Origin: a virus
Length of the DNA: 37,946 nucleotides
IMG/VR virus record: IMGVR_UViG_3300009163_000006
Coordinates: 1 to 37,946 of that record
Reading direction: 5' to 3' (one strand)
The translations under genes were made by a program, and so were the position numbers. Below are positions 30,255-37,003 of the stretch, in pieces (the stretch's first letter is position 1; each line of letters opens with the position of its first letter). Below the pieces are notes generated by a model, which saw only the letters and a program-made list of their open reading frames with translations, was not told the DNA's origin and ran no database searches.

Positions 30255-30485
30255 ATGACGATCGTGTACACCGCGACGCTCCCCACCGGCTGGAAAAAAG
30301 AGGTCGATGCGACCGTCAACGGCCATGCCGGGACCCGGCCGATGGTCACCGTCACATTCAGCGCCAATCTTGGCCGGCAAGCGAACACGCAAATCCTCAC
30401 GCCAGCCGAGACCGCTGATCTCGCCGTGATGTTTACCGCCGCCGCCGCCGCCGCATCGCTTGTTGTTGAGGAAATCATCTCATGA
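30255..30485 (+). CDS. Small early hypothetical protein
   Basis: 76 aa beginning MTIVYTATLPTGWKKEVDAT and continuing VNGHAGTRPMVTVTFSANLG, a strand-rich N-terminus, then a helical hydrophobic Ala-rich stretch (TAAAAAASLVVEEIIS). No domain is recognised. The gene starts one base after the stop of 30083-30253 and ends overlapping the start of the XRE regulator (ATGA), so all three are translated together. A strong GACATG context replaces a clear Shine-Dalgarno. Confidence 0.55.
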   Translation: MTIVYTATLPTGWKKEVDATVNGHAGTRPMVTVTFSANLGRQANTQILTPAETADLAVMFTAAAAAASLVVEEIIS

Positions 30486-30868
30486 ACATCGGCACAGCAG
30501 TCCGCGCCGCACGAGCTACCCTCGGCATGCGCTCCACCGACGCAGCAGGGCGGATCGGGATCAGCCAGACCTGCCTGACGCGGATCGAAATCGGCCACCA
30601 GGCGCCGAGCCCTCATGTGGCACACCAGATCGCCCGTGGCCTCAAGACGACAGTCCTCTCGCTCAAACTGCGCGCCACCGCTGAGCACCTCGCCGCCGAC
30701 TGCCTGGCAGGTGAATACGCAGCCCTCGATGACGACGCCTCGGCCGGCCTCTTCGAGTTGTCGATGACGCTCGCCGAGCTGGCGGACGACGCAGCGGACC
30801 TCGACGAGCGGGCCCGTCCTCCTACCCACCGCGAGCGCGCCAGGCGCTTGTTTGGCGCAGCGCGGTGA
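30482..30868 (+). CDS. XRE-family regulator
   Basis: 128 aa. The first 60 residues are an XRE/HTH_3 domain: VRAARATLGMRSTDAAGRIG, then ISQTCLTRIEIGHQAPSPHV, with the 'LGMR..daA..igiS...lsriE.G...Ps' pattern. The C-terminal half is acidic and helical (ADDAADLDERARPPTHRERA). It overlaps the gene before (ATGA) and the next gene's GTG start (GTGA). Being inside the early operon, it may shut off the operon later, act as a CII/antirepressor-like switch or regulate a distant target. Confidence 0.75.
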   Translation: MNIGTAVRAARATLGMRSTDAAGRIGISQTCLTRIEIGHQAPSPHVAHQIARGLKTTVLSLKLRATAEHLAADCLAGEYAALDDDASAGLFELSMTLAELADDAADLDERARPPTHRERARRLFGAAR

Positions 30869-31023
30869 CGCTCACGGTCTGCATGATCCCCGTCGCCGGC
30901 CGGTTCGCGGTCCAGGTCTCCGGCGACGGCTGGACGGCTGCCAGCCACATCACGTCACCGGACGGCGCAGTGGCCTGGGCGCGCGTGCAGATCGCCAGCC
31001 GCTCATCGAAGGACCAGATATGA
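30865..31023 (+). CDS. Small hypothetical protein, GTG start
   Basis: 52 aa starting at the GTG 30865, which overlaps the upstream stop (GTGA); an internal ATG at 30883 is the alternative. It reads VTLTVCMIPVAGRFAVQVSG, then DGWTAASHITSPDGAVAWAR, ending RSSKDQI. It contains a single compact beta-strand domain with DGW and PDGAVAWAR turns. The stop overlaps the exonuclease start (ATGA). The longer frame in another phase from 30852 is an artefact of that overlap. No function assigned. Confidence 0.55.
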   Translation: MTLTVCMIPVAGRFAVQVSGDGWTAASHITSPDGAVAWARVQIASRSSKDQI

Positions 31024-31691
31024 AAATATACTCCACGCTGATCCAGGGCACCGACGAGTGGCTCGACGCGCGCTGCGGCCTGATCACTGCCAGCGAGATG
31101 AAGCTCATCGTCACGCCGACGTTCAAGCCGGCGAGCAATGACCGTGAGCGCGCGCACCTCTACGAACTCCTGGCCCAGCGGATCACCCGCTACGTCGAGC
31201 CGCGTTACGTCAACAGCGACATGCTCCGCGGTCACACAGACGAGATCGAGGCCCGCGCGCTGTATGCCCGGAATTACAATGAGGTCCAGGAGGTCGGGTT
31301 CATCACCAACGACGTCTGGGGATTCACGCTGGGATACAGCCCGGACGGCCTGGTGGGCGATGACGGCCTGATCGAAATCAAGTCACGCGCGCAGAAATTC
31401 CAGATTGAAACGATCATCAGCGGAGAGATGCCCGCCGATTACTTGCTGCAGGTGCAGACAGGGATGCTGGTGAGCGGGCGCAGGTGGTGCGACTTCATCA
31501 GTTACTGCGGCGGCATGCCCATGATGACGATCCGCGTCTATCCCGATCCCGTCATCCGCGCGGCGATCCTGAATGCTGCGGAGGCGTTCGAGGAGCGGCT
31601 GATCGAGCGGCTCCGGCAATACGAGGCCGCGATCGACGGACCGGGCCTGATCCCAACCGAACGTTTGGTTGAACTGGAGATGCACGCATGA
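31020..31691 (+). CDS. YqaJ-type (lambda-exonuclease-like) recombination nuclease
   Basis: 223 aa from the ATG at 31020. It degrades 5'-strands at double-strand ends to expose single strands for annealing. The YqaJ-type features are visible: a start with IQGTDEWLDARCGLITASEM, the Asp of GYSPDGLV, the ExK of LIEIKSRAQ, and the downstream QVQTGMLVSGR with the family's conserved Gln. The end of the domain is DFISYCGGMPMMTIRVYPDP. It pairs with the next gene, its expected partner. Length is normal (about 200-230 aa). Confidence 0.88.
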   Translation: MKIYSTLIQGTDEWLDARCGLITASEMKLIVTPTFKPASNDRERAHLYELLAQRITRYVEPRYVNSDMLRGHTDEIEARALYARNYNEVQEVGFITNDVWGFTLGYSPDGLVGDDGLIEIKSRAQKFQIETIISGEMPADYLLQVQTGMLVSGRRWCDFISYCGGMPMMTIRVYPDPVIRAAILNAAEAFEERLIERLRQYEAAIDGPGLIPTERLVELEMHA

Positions 31692-32296
31692 GCGACATGA
31701 GCGACACCATCATCCCGAAATCCGACCAATTGAACGCAGACAGCCTGCTCGCCGGGCCGCTGACGATCCGGATCACCGGCGTGTCGATCGTGCTGGGTGA
31801 ACAGCCCGCCACGATCAACTATGACGGCGACGGCGGTCGGCCATTCCGCCCTGGCCTGTCGATGCGCCGCGTGCTCGTCACTCTGTGGGGCCCGGACGCG
31901 AAGCTCTATGTCGGCCGGTCGCTCACCCTCTACACAGACCCATCTGTCGTTTTTGGTGGCATGGCCGTGGGCGGCATTAGGATCAGCCACGCCTCGCACA
32001 TCGCCGAGCCGGTCACGATGATGCTGACCTCCACGAAGGGGAAACGGAAGCCTTTCACGGTTCGCCCGCTCGTCGTCGACGACGCTGCGACCTCATGGGC
32101 TGATGCGACCGTGGCGTCGATTGCCGCCGCCGTCGATCACGCTGCGCTGGAGGAAATCACCAAACAGCCCTCCGTGGTGAAACGACGCGCGCAGCTCGCC
32201 GAGCGCCGGCCGGAACTGGCTGAGCGGGTGTCCGATGCGATCGCGAGTGCGCTGGCGGTGTTCGATCGGGCTGACGCTGGGGAGATGGAGGTATGA
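31688..32296 (+). CDS. Conserved partner of the phage exonuclease
   Basis: 202 aa coupled by ATGA to the exonuclease gene. It begins with LLAGPLTIRITGVSIVLGEQ, then GRPFRPGLSMRRVLVTLWGP and FGGMAVGGIRISHASHIAEP, ending in a helical C-terminus (RRAQLAERRPELAERVSDAI). Proteins with this N-terminal signature ('DL..gP.tI.It.V.......P..i.y.Gd...P.kP.kSMrRVl...WG.d') are seen beside YqaJ-type nucleases in proteobacterial phages. The partner of such a nuclease is usually a single-strand annealing or binding protein, so this is a candidate for that role. That step is inference; there is no RecT or Redbeta motif. Confidence 0.65.
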   Translation: MSDMSDTIIPKSDQLNADSLLAGPLTIRITGVSIVLGEQPATINYDGDGGRPFRPGLSMRRVLVTLWGPDAKLYVGRSLTLYTDPSVVFGGMAVGGIRISHASHIAEPVTMMLTSTKGKRKPFTVRPLVVDDAATSWADATVASIAAAVDHAALEEITKQPSVVKRRAQLAERRPELAERVSDAIASALAVFDRADAGEMEV

Positions 32297-32793
32297 GCTG
32301 GTCCCCCGTCGTCCTGAGTGCGTCGATCAAGCATAACAGCAAGCCCGCCGTGCGCGTGGGTTGCATCCGCGCCGGCGGTAGGTTCCAGCAAGCGATGATG
32401 GTGACAATCGATTGTTCTGTGATCGACACCCCTCCGGAATGGCTTAAAATCGGGCAGCGTGTCGATGTGCTGCTGGGTCATGGCGAGCACGCGGGTTGGA
32501 TACGCCTCGTCCCTGGAAATCAAGTCGCGATATCCACGCCCGGCGGCAAGAACGCCAGATCCAGTTTGCTTCTGCTGCGCCTGCCCGGTTTTCCGGGTTT
32601 GCCGCCCGCAGCCTGTAAAACCATAGAGGCCGAATTCGACCATTCCGATAGCTGGATCGAAATCAAGCTCCCCGGCTGGTTTGCCGCCAAAGCTCCGGTT
32701 GTCGCGGCCCCGGCAGCCGCGCCGGTCACGCGGTCAAACGGTCTTGCGCTGGCGAGACAGTATCATACGTTTCCGAAGGGGGCGGTAGCATGA
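32293..32793 (+). CDS. Hypothetical early protein
   Basis: 166 aa beginning MSWSPVVLSASIKHNSKPAV. It has a hydrophobic central part with LKIGQRVDVLLGHGEHAGWI and LLRLPGFPGLPPAACKTIEA, and a Trp-rich end (DSWIEIKLPGWFAAK), followed by an Ala/Pro linker (VVAAPAAAPVTR) of about 15 residues. Long Ala/Pro linkers join separate domains, so the last 20 residues may form a short peptide that binds a partner. No family recognised. Coupled by ATGA at both ends. Confidence 0.6.
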   Translation: MSWSPVVLSASIKHNSKPAVRVGCIRAGGRFQQAMMVTIDCSVIDTPPEWLKIGQRVDVLLGHGEHAGWIRLVPGNQVAISTPGGKNARSSLLLLRLPGFPGLPPAACKTIEAEFDHSDSWIEIKLPGWFAAKAPVVAAPAAAPVTRSNGLALARQYHTFPKGAVA

Positions 32794-33218
32794 GCCGTTA
32801 CGACGTATCGCAAGACATGCGCGTGGTGTGGTTCTTGCTCGCGCCGGAGCGCGAAATGCTCGCCGCTGAAATGGTGGCGCGCAACCTGAATGCTCGGGCC
32901 GAGCATCCGATAGAAGGCTATGTCGGGTGGATGTCGTCGCTTGATTGGGAGCCCGACGAGCCCGACGACATTCCTCCCGACGACGTGGGCCGAATCATCA
33001 CGGTTCACGCCACGATCCCCAACCCTGAGTTTTTCGCTATCGCGGCGGCGCTCGGGGATGAGGGGATGATGGACGTGTCTCTCAATGGATCGGCGTTCAG
33101 TGCAGAAATCCGAACCGGGATACCGCCTCAGATGGTGATCTACACCGATCGCCTTGAAAGCGCGCTGGGGTCCAGGATCGCAAAAGCGGTCAAGATTTTG
33201 GAGGGTGAAACGCCATGA
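32790..33218 (+). CDS. Hypothetical early protein
   Basis: 142 aa from the ATG at 32790 (ATGA overlap). The N-terminal 60 residues, MSRYDVSQDMRVVWFLLAPE, then REMLAAEMVARNLNAR, contain an acidic stretch (DWEPDEPDDIPPDDVGRI). The middle has VHATIPNPEFFAIAAALGDE and the end RTGIPPQMVIYTDRLESALG. The strongly acidic segment could mimic DNA or bind a basic partner. No domain recognised. It is followed by the pentapeptide-repeat gene with an ATGA overlap. Confidence 0.6.
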   Translation: MSRYDVSQDMRVVWFLLAPEREMLAAEMVARNLNARAEHPIEGYVGWMSSLDWEPDEPDDIPPDDVGRIITVHATIPNPEFFAIAAALGDEGMMDVSLNGSAFSAEIRTGIPPQMVIYTDRLESALGSRIAKAVKILEGETP

Positions 33219-33973
33219 CCGACATTATCAAAGACGCGGTGCGGGCGGAGGATGCGCCCGGAATGTTTCAGATCAAACAGCGCTTTACCGGCGACGTGTT
33301 ATTCGAGTGCAAACTGCCCGTCGAAGTTGAAACAGCACCGTATAAACTGAAGCTTGGGTTTGCGGTCAAGGCTGCGGTGAAAGCCTGTGCCAATCTGGCC
33401 CGTGCCAATCTGGCCGATGCCGATCTGGCCTGTGCCAATCTGGCCCGTGCCAATCTGGCCGGTGCCAATCTGGCCTGTGCCAATCTGGCCGGTGCCAATC
33501 TGGTCTGTGCCAATCTGGCCCGTGCCAATCTGGCCGGTGCCAATCTGGTCGATGCCAATCTGGTCGATGCCGATCTGGCCGGTGCCAATCTGGCCTGTGC
33601 CAATCTGGTCGATGCCAATCTGGCCGGTGCCAATCTGGTCGATGCCAATCTGGTCGATGCCGATCTGGCCAGCGCCGATCTGGCCGGTGCCAATCTGGCC
33701 CGTGCCGATCTGGCCTGTGCCAATCTGGCCCGTGCCAATCTGGCCGGTGCCAATCTGGTCGATGCAGGGCAACGCAGCGACGGTTACAGGTTCATTGGCT
33801 GGGTCATAGGCGGCGTTCTGCAAATTCGCGCTGGGTGCCGCAACTTGTCGATTACTGAAGCCCGCAAACATTGGGCCAAGACTCGCGGCGGAACGCAACT
33901 CGGCGACGAAACAATGGTCATCCTCGACCATATTGAGCGAGTGGCAAAAATTCGGAGGCTGTTAAAATCATGA
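33215..33973 (+). CDS. Pentapeptide-repeat protein
   Basis: 252 aa. Residues 59-184 are 25 consecutive A-(N/D)-L-x-x pentapeptides, one of the cleanest arrays possible, forming a right-handed quadrilateral beta-helix. Proteins of this type (MfpA, Qnr) mimic DNA and bind type II topoisomerases, but the family has many roles. An N-terminal domain precedes the array (FQIKQRFTGDVLFECKLPVE) and a C-terminal one follows (YRFIGWVIGGVLQIRAGCRN, then LSITEARKHW). Both flanks belong to a known phage version of the family. The start overlaps the preceding gene (ATGA). The DNA repeat is nearly perfect, a sign of recent expansion. Confidence 0.85.
   Translation: MTDIIKDAVRAEDAPGMFQIKQRFTGDVLFECKLPVEVETAPYKLKLGFAVKAAVKACANLARANLADADLACANLARANLAGANLACANLAGANLVCANLARANLAGANLVDANLVDADLAGANLACANLVDANLAGANLVDANLVDADLASADLAGANLARADLACANLARANLAGANLVDAGQRSDGYRFIGWVIGGVLQIRAGCRNLSITEARKHWAKTRGGTQLGDETMVILDHIERVAKIRRLLKS
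33389..33766. repeat. 15-bp tandem coding repeats of the pentapeptide array
   Basis: About 25 copies of the unit GCCAATCTGGCCNGT with small variations (GCC to GAT at the N/D position, GGCC to GGTC at the last codons). The periodicity keeps every reading frame open on both strands, producing long but meaningless ORFs antisense to the gene. Confidence 0.9.
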
Positions 33974-34281
33974 CCGACATCATCCAAGACGCGGTGCGGG
34001 CGGGGTGCGCGTTTTCGCAATTCGGTGGGTGCCAGTATCCCGACAGGTGCGGTTGTCACAACCGGGCATGGGCGGAAAGAGCCGCCCGCCACGCGGCTGA
34101 GGCGATGCGTGAGAAAGCGGCGCAGAACGCCGATTGTGGGTGCGAGTGCCGCCCAATGGTGCTCATGGCTTTGACGACAAGCAACTGGGCTGCGTCTGCA
34201 TATTGTTCATTATCCAACATTTGCGGCGCCATCGAAGCCGCACAAATCCGCGCCATTCCCATCGAAGGAGAGACGACGTGA
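33970..34281 (+). CDS. Cysteine-rich small protein
   Basis: 103 aa with nine Cys: AGCAFSQFGGCQYPDRCGCH, then NADCGCECRP, then AYCSLSNIC. Patterns C-x7-C-x5-CxC and C-x-C-x-C could bind zinc or an iron-sulfur cluster. The first 11 residues, MTDIIQDAVRA, match the start of the pentapeptide-repeat protein just upstream (MTDIIKDAVRA) at 10 positions, and 32 of the first 34 bases are identical, so the two genes have exchanged or duplicated their 5' ends. No family assigned. The stop overlaps the next GTG start. Confidence 0.65.
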   Translation: MTDIIQDAVRAGCAFSQFGGCQYPDRCGCHNRAWAERAARHAAEAMREKAAQNADCGCECRPMVLMALTTSNWAASAYCSLSNICGAIEAAQIRAIPIEGETT

Positions 34282-34481
34282 TCACGGATCAGATGGTGGA
34301 GGCGGCGTTGCAAGCGTATTGCGGCCAGGATCACCAATTGGATTTTGGTGTGCTGGGGGACCATCTTAAAGCCATGCGCGCCGCCCTCGAAGCCGCCGAG
34401 GACGCGGGGTTCTGCATTGATACCATCCGCGAGCCCACCCACTGGCGTCCACTGCCCGCAGCACCGAAGGGAGAGAAGTGA
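34278..34481 (+). CDS. Small hypothetical protein, GTG start
   Basis: 67 aa from the GTG at 34278 (GTGA overlap with the gene before) with GGAGAG 6 bases upstream. It reads VITDQMVEAALQAYCGQDHQ, then LKAMRAALEAAEDAGFCIDT, ending WRPLPAAPKGEK. Phage proteins with 'M.eaAl.Ay........mRaAleaA' are frequent in early regions of proteobacterial phages and have no known function. The open frame before the GTG lies inside the Cys-rich gene. Confidence 0.65.
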   Translation: MITDQMVEAALQAYCGQDHQLDFGVLGDHLKAMRAALEAAEDAGFCIDTIREPTHWRPLPAAPKGEK

Positions 34482-34858
34482 TGGACCCGACAGCCATTCG
34501 CAAGCTGCTGACCGAGGCCCGCGCGTGCATGCGCGCCTGTGGTTGGCAACTTGCCACGGCAGGCGATCCTCAATCCGATGGCGTGCTTGAGGCCGCGTGC
34601 AGCGACGTTGAAGAACGCATGGGGGAATACCTATCCGCACCCGATCCCCGAGATGCCACCATCGCCGCCCTCCGCGCCGAGGTGAAGCGGTTGCGAGATG
34701 CGTTGTTCGAAATGATCCGCACGCTTGATGAATACGGGCGCATTGAACGCGGCGCAGGCGGCATGACTATTGAGGCGCAAATTCGCCACACTGTAATTAA
34801 CCGCATCCCTGCGTGGGCAGTCGAAGAAGCCCGCGCCGCGTTGGACGATGCGCCATGA
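34481..34858 (+). CDS. Hypothetical protein with a coiled-coil segment
   Basis: 125 aa from the ATG at 34481 (TGATG overlap). The N-terminal half is helical (AIRKLLTEARACMRACGWQL), the centre has a heptad-like segment (IAALRAEVKRLRDALFEMIR, then TLDEYGRIERGAGG) that may form a coiled coil, and the end is RIPAWAVEEARAALDDAP. The 'ALRAEVKRLRDAL' block is typical of small phage coiled-coil proteins. It is coupled to the Lar-like gene by ATGA. No function assigned. Confidence 0.65.
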   Translation: MDPTAIRKLLTEARACMRACGWQLATAGDPQSDGVLEAACSDVEERMGEYLSAPDPRDATIAALRAEVKRLRDALFEMIRTLDEYGRIERGAGGMTIEAQIRHTVINRIPAWAVEEARAALDDAP

Positions 34859-35043
34859 ACGGGTTGTTGCCGTGCCCGTTTTGTGGCGGGGAGGCTGATA
34901 CCGTGCCGCACGCGATGTGCGCGCCGGGGACTGACCCTATTGTGTTCTGCGATGCATGCCACGCAACGGCAATGGATCACGCCGCCTGGAACCGCCGCGC
35001 CCACTCCGCCCTCGCCCCGCTGAACCAGGAGATTGCGCCATGA
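34855..35043 (+). CDS. Lar-like restriction alleviation protein
   Basis: 62 aa from the ATG at 34855 (ATGA overlap). It begins MNGLLPCPFCGGEADTVPHA and continues PIVFCDACHATAMDHAAWNR, the Lar family signature 'LlPCPFCGg...v........v.C..C.a.....aa..WNrR', with two CxxC pairs for one zinc. Rac-prophage Lar lowers type I restriction by raising methylation of unmodified DNA. Whether this copy does so is inference; the family has also many members of unknown function. It sits in the early operon, the place expected for a protein that must act soon after entry. Confidence 0.8.
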   Translation: MNGLLPCPFCGGEADTVPHAMCAPGTDPIVFCDACHATAMDHAAWNRRAHSALAPLNQEIAP

Positions 35044-35291
35044 GCACGACAAAAATAATCGATGCCCCACCGGCGCTCTGGCGACTTGAGCGCGTGCTTG
35101 AGATGACCGGCCTCGGTCGATCGACGATATATCGGCGAATCGGGACAAGAGATTTCCCTGCGCCGCGCGATCTTGGCGGAGGGCCGGTAGCCTGGAGGTC
35201 GGATGAAATTATCGCTTGGATCGAATCGCGGCCAGTGGCGGCGGGACACAAGGTGGGACACATTATCAATGACTCTACTTTAATTAAGTGA
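35040..35291 (+). CDS. AlpA-family excisionase / regulator
   Basis: 83 aa from the ATG at 35040, coupled by ATGA. A winged-helix-type MerR-like HTH is visible: LWRLERVLEMTGLGRSTIYR, then RIGTRDFPAPRDLGGGPVAW, ending RSDEIIAWIESRP. This is the AlpA (phage regulatory protein) family, small proteins that act as excisionase (RDF) for the neighbouring integrase or as its transcription activator. Its 3' end contains GGGACACA twice, which look like arm-type or Xis sites. The gene is followed by the attP-like region. Confidence 0.85.
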   Translation: MSTTKIIDAPPALWRLERVLEMTGLGRSTIYRRIGTRDFPAPRDLGGGPVAWRSDEIIAWIESRPVAAGHKVGHIINDSTLIK

Positions 35292-35316
35292 TTTCAATAA
35301 GTTCTAGAGTATATTC

Positions 35317-35336
35317 GGTTCCTACTTCGGGAGCCA
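35317..35336 (+). other. Putative att core resembling a tRNA 3' end
   Basis: TCCTACTTCGGGAGCCA within this segment differs at two bases from a sequence typical of bacterial tRNA-Asn 3' ends (TCCTACTCGGGGAGCCA, G at the discriminator position), from my memory of alphaproteobacterial tRNAs. Phage integrases of this kind often use tRNA 3' ends. The identity of the tRNA is not certain. Confidence 0.4.
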
Positions 35337-35351
35337 TTGACCCCGCCTACA

Positions 35352-35385
35352 TGATCCCGCGACGTGTCAAAACGTCGCGGGATCA
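35352..35385. terminator. 14-bp stem hairpin between alpA and integrase
   Basis: TGATCCCGCGACGT-GTCAAA-ACGTCGCGGGATCA, a perfect 14-bp stem with a 6-base loop. It could terminate transcription from the early operon before the integrase, but there is no T run after it (AATCGTTTAAGG). Alternatively it is a DNA-binding site (integrase, excisionase or IHF) in attP. Confidence 0.5.
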
Positions 35386-35463
35386 ATCGTTTAAGGGGTT
35401 GCGCGCGCCTCCTGCCATCCCGCATTGTCCCTACCCGGCTCAACCCCAATCCGGGACATTGGT

Positions 35464-35479
35464 CGGGACACGTGTCCCG
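35464..35479. promoter_or_regulatory. 16-bp perfect palindrome before the integrase
   Basis: CGGGACACGTGTCCCG. It consists of two GGGACA motifs meeting head to head, 14 bases before the integrase start, and shares the GGGACA motif with the arm repeats. It is a candidate operator or integrase site. Confidence 0.55.
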
Positions 35480-35492
35480 GCATGGAGAGACA

Positions 35493-36701
35493 ATGGTTTT
35501 GACGGTTTCCGCGATTCGCGCGGCGAAGGCCAGATCGACCCGGTATAAACTCACCGACGGCGATGGCCTGCATATTCTGGTGCTGCCGTCAGGTTCTAAA
35601 TCTTGGCGCTGGCGATACCAGAAGGCTGGCGTCGAGCACCTCGTCACCCTGGGCACCTGGCCGGATTTAAGCGTGACGGATGCGCGGCGTGCGCGTGACG
35701 AAGGGAGGGCAGCCCTGTCGGCGCCAGCGGTTGCGCCGTCTCGCACCCTTGCCGAGGTCGCTGCCGATTGGCTCGCGGCGCAAACGCCGCTCTGGAAACC
35801 GCACCATGCGGCAGACGTGAAAGCAAGCCTGGATCGAGAGATACTCCCCGCCCTCGGCCATCGGCCGCTGGCAACAATCACTGCGCCAAATCTTCTCGTC
35901 GCACTGCGGCCGGTCCAGGACCGGGGAGCGATCGAACTTGCACACCGGCTGCGGCAGCGGCTGGCCGGTGTGTGGACGTATGCGATCGCTGCGGGCGAGG
36001 CAACGGTGAACCCTGCTGCCGGCCTGGAGGCGGCGCTGAAGCCTGTTGTCCGGCAGGGTCGACAACCCGCAGTGGTGACGCTTGACGACGCCCGGGCAGC
36101 GCTGGCAGCCGCCGAGAGCATCCCGGCTCATCCGGTGACTCGTCTGGGCATGCGCCTGCTCGCCCTGACCGCTCTGAGGCCTGGCGAATTACGCGGTGGG
36201 CGCTGGCAGGAGATAGAAGGCTTGAATGGAACCGAGCCGGTCTGGCGCGTTCCGGCTGGGCGGATGAAACACATTCAAGCCCGAGCCGCGGTGACGTCCG
36301 ACCACGTCGTGCCGCTCTCCCGCCAGGCCGTCGAAGCGCTGGCGGTGCTGCGGACAGTCGCGCCAGGCGATCTGCTGTTTCCGAGCTGGTCCGCGATAAT
36401 GAGGCCGATGAGCGAGAATGCCCTCATATATCTGCTTCAGCGCGCTGGTCTCGGTGGCGTGCAGGTGCCGCACGGCTGGCGTGCGACATTCAGCACCGTC
36501 ATGAACGAGACATACCCTGCCGATCGAGGAGCGATTGACTTGATGCTGGCGCACACTCCCGCCGGCGCAGTGGAAGCTGCCTATAATCGGGCGAAGCACA
36601 TGACCAGGCGGCGTGAGTTGGCGCAGGCATGGGCTGATATGCTGCTGCTCGACGCACGCCCTGTCGGCGAACTGGCGAGCGGCCCACGCAAAACACGATG
36701 A
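35493..36701 (+). CDS. Tyrosine integrase with DUF4102 arm-binding domain
   Basis: 402 aa from the ATG at 35493, preceded by GGAGAG 4 bases upstream. The longer frame from 35364 starts inside the hairpin and is rejected. Residues 1-75 (VSAIRAAKARSTRYKLTDGD, then GLHILVLPSGSKSWRWRYQK) form the DUF4102 arm-binding domain, and 85-185 a SAM-like core-binding domain. The catalytic domain has the Arg of TALRPGELRGG, then HGWRATFSTVMNE with His-x-x-Arg, and VEAAYNRAKHM with the Tyr nucleophile. It inserts the phage at attB, probably a tRNA gene, as such integrases often do. Excision would use the AlpA-like protein. Confidence 0.93.
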   Translation: MVLTVSAIRAAKARSTRYKLTDGDGLHILVLPSGSKSWRWRYQKAGVEHLVTLGTWPDLSVTDARRARDEGRAALSAPAVAPSRTLAEVAADWLAAQTPLWKPHHAADVKASLDREILPALGHRPLATITAPNLLVALRPVQDRGAIELAHRLRQRLAGVWTYAIAAGEATVNPAAGLEAALKPVVRQGRQPAVVTLDDARAALAAAESIPAHPVTRLGMRLLALTALRPGELRGGRWQEIEGLNGTEPVWRVPAGRMKHIQARAAVTSDHVVPLSRQAVEALAVLRTVAPGDLLFPSWSAIMRPMSENALIYLLQRAGLGGVQVPHGWRATFSTVMNETYPADRGAIDLMLAHTPAGAVEAAYNRAKHMTRRRELAQAWADMLLLDARPVGELASGPRKTR

Positions 36702-36805
36702 TTTAAATCGGCCGGCCGGACCCGCACCAATGCAGCGCCCGGCCGACCCTCCCGCACCGCTGATCCAACGGACGATAAACGCCGGAGTCGCGGAGCAGTC
36801 GGAGG
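36702..36805. other. Convergent gap between integrase and lipoprotein genes
   Basis: 104 bases where plus- and minus-strand transcription meet. It begins with two palindromes side by side, GATTTAAATC (36700-36709, overlapping the integrase stop) and CGGCCGGCCG (36709-36718), and a second CCCGGCCG follows. No hairpin with a T run is clear. No gene is seen. Confidence 0.6.
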
Positions 36806-37003
36806 CTATTGAAGCACCACACAAGGCGGCAGCACCGTCAGGGAGCAGTCCGGAGGCCGAGCCTCCCGCGCCGCCATATAATCGAGCACCGACGAGCCGA
36901 GCTTCATCTCGCCGGCCAGCAGCCCGACGCCGGCATACACCGCAGCCACCGGCACAGCGTGGCACCCAGCGAGGAGCAGCAGCGCCATGCCGGCACGGAT
37001 CAC
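36806..37003 (-). CDS. Small lipoprotein, second of the lysis cassette
   Basis: 65 aa from the GTG at 37003, which overlaps the stop of the gene upstream (GTGA); an internal ATG at 36988 gives a shorter form. It opens (V)IRAGMALLLLAGCHAVPVAA with a lipobox LLAGC (lipidation at about Cys14), then a short hydrophobic stretch (AVYAGVGLLAGEM) and two further Cys at the end (DCSLTVLPPCVVLQ). A lipidated small protein at the end of the lysis genes is a candidate outer-membrane spanin (o-spanin), although its composition is not Pro-rich as in Rz1. It is the last gene of the late operon. Confidence 0.65.
   Translation of the reverse strand: MIRAGMALLLLAGCHAVPVAAVYAGVGLLAGEMKLGSSVLDYMAAREARPPDCSLTVLPPCVVLQ

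Larger units (their letters stand above)
35243..35479. other. attP-like region: arm repeats, tRNA-like core, hairpin and palindrome
   Basis: Between alpA and the integrase. Direct repeats GGGACA at 35243 and 35255, and at 35453 and 35465, are 12 bp apart on both sides; inverted copies lie at 35426 and 35473. In the middle, 35317-35336 reads GGTTCCTACTTCGGGAGCCA, like the 3' end of a tRNA (T-arm plus acceptor and CCA). A 14-bp perfect inverted repeat fills 35352-35385. The arrangement is that expected of an attachment site with arm-type integrase sites. Confidence 0.55.

Noticed and set aside
33299-33931. Antisense ORF with IGTGQ repeats (210 aa), and a second plus-strand ORF with PIWPV repeats
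   Set aside because: Both are shadows of the 15-bp repeat in the pentapeptide gene, where every frame stays open; the sense frame matches a known family.
35364-35492. Longer integrase start at 35364
   Set aside because: It begins inside the 14-bp hairpin and adds 43 residues unlike the family N-terminus; the ATG at 35493 has a good ribosome-binding site and starts the DUF4102 domain.
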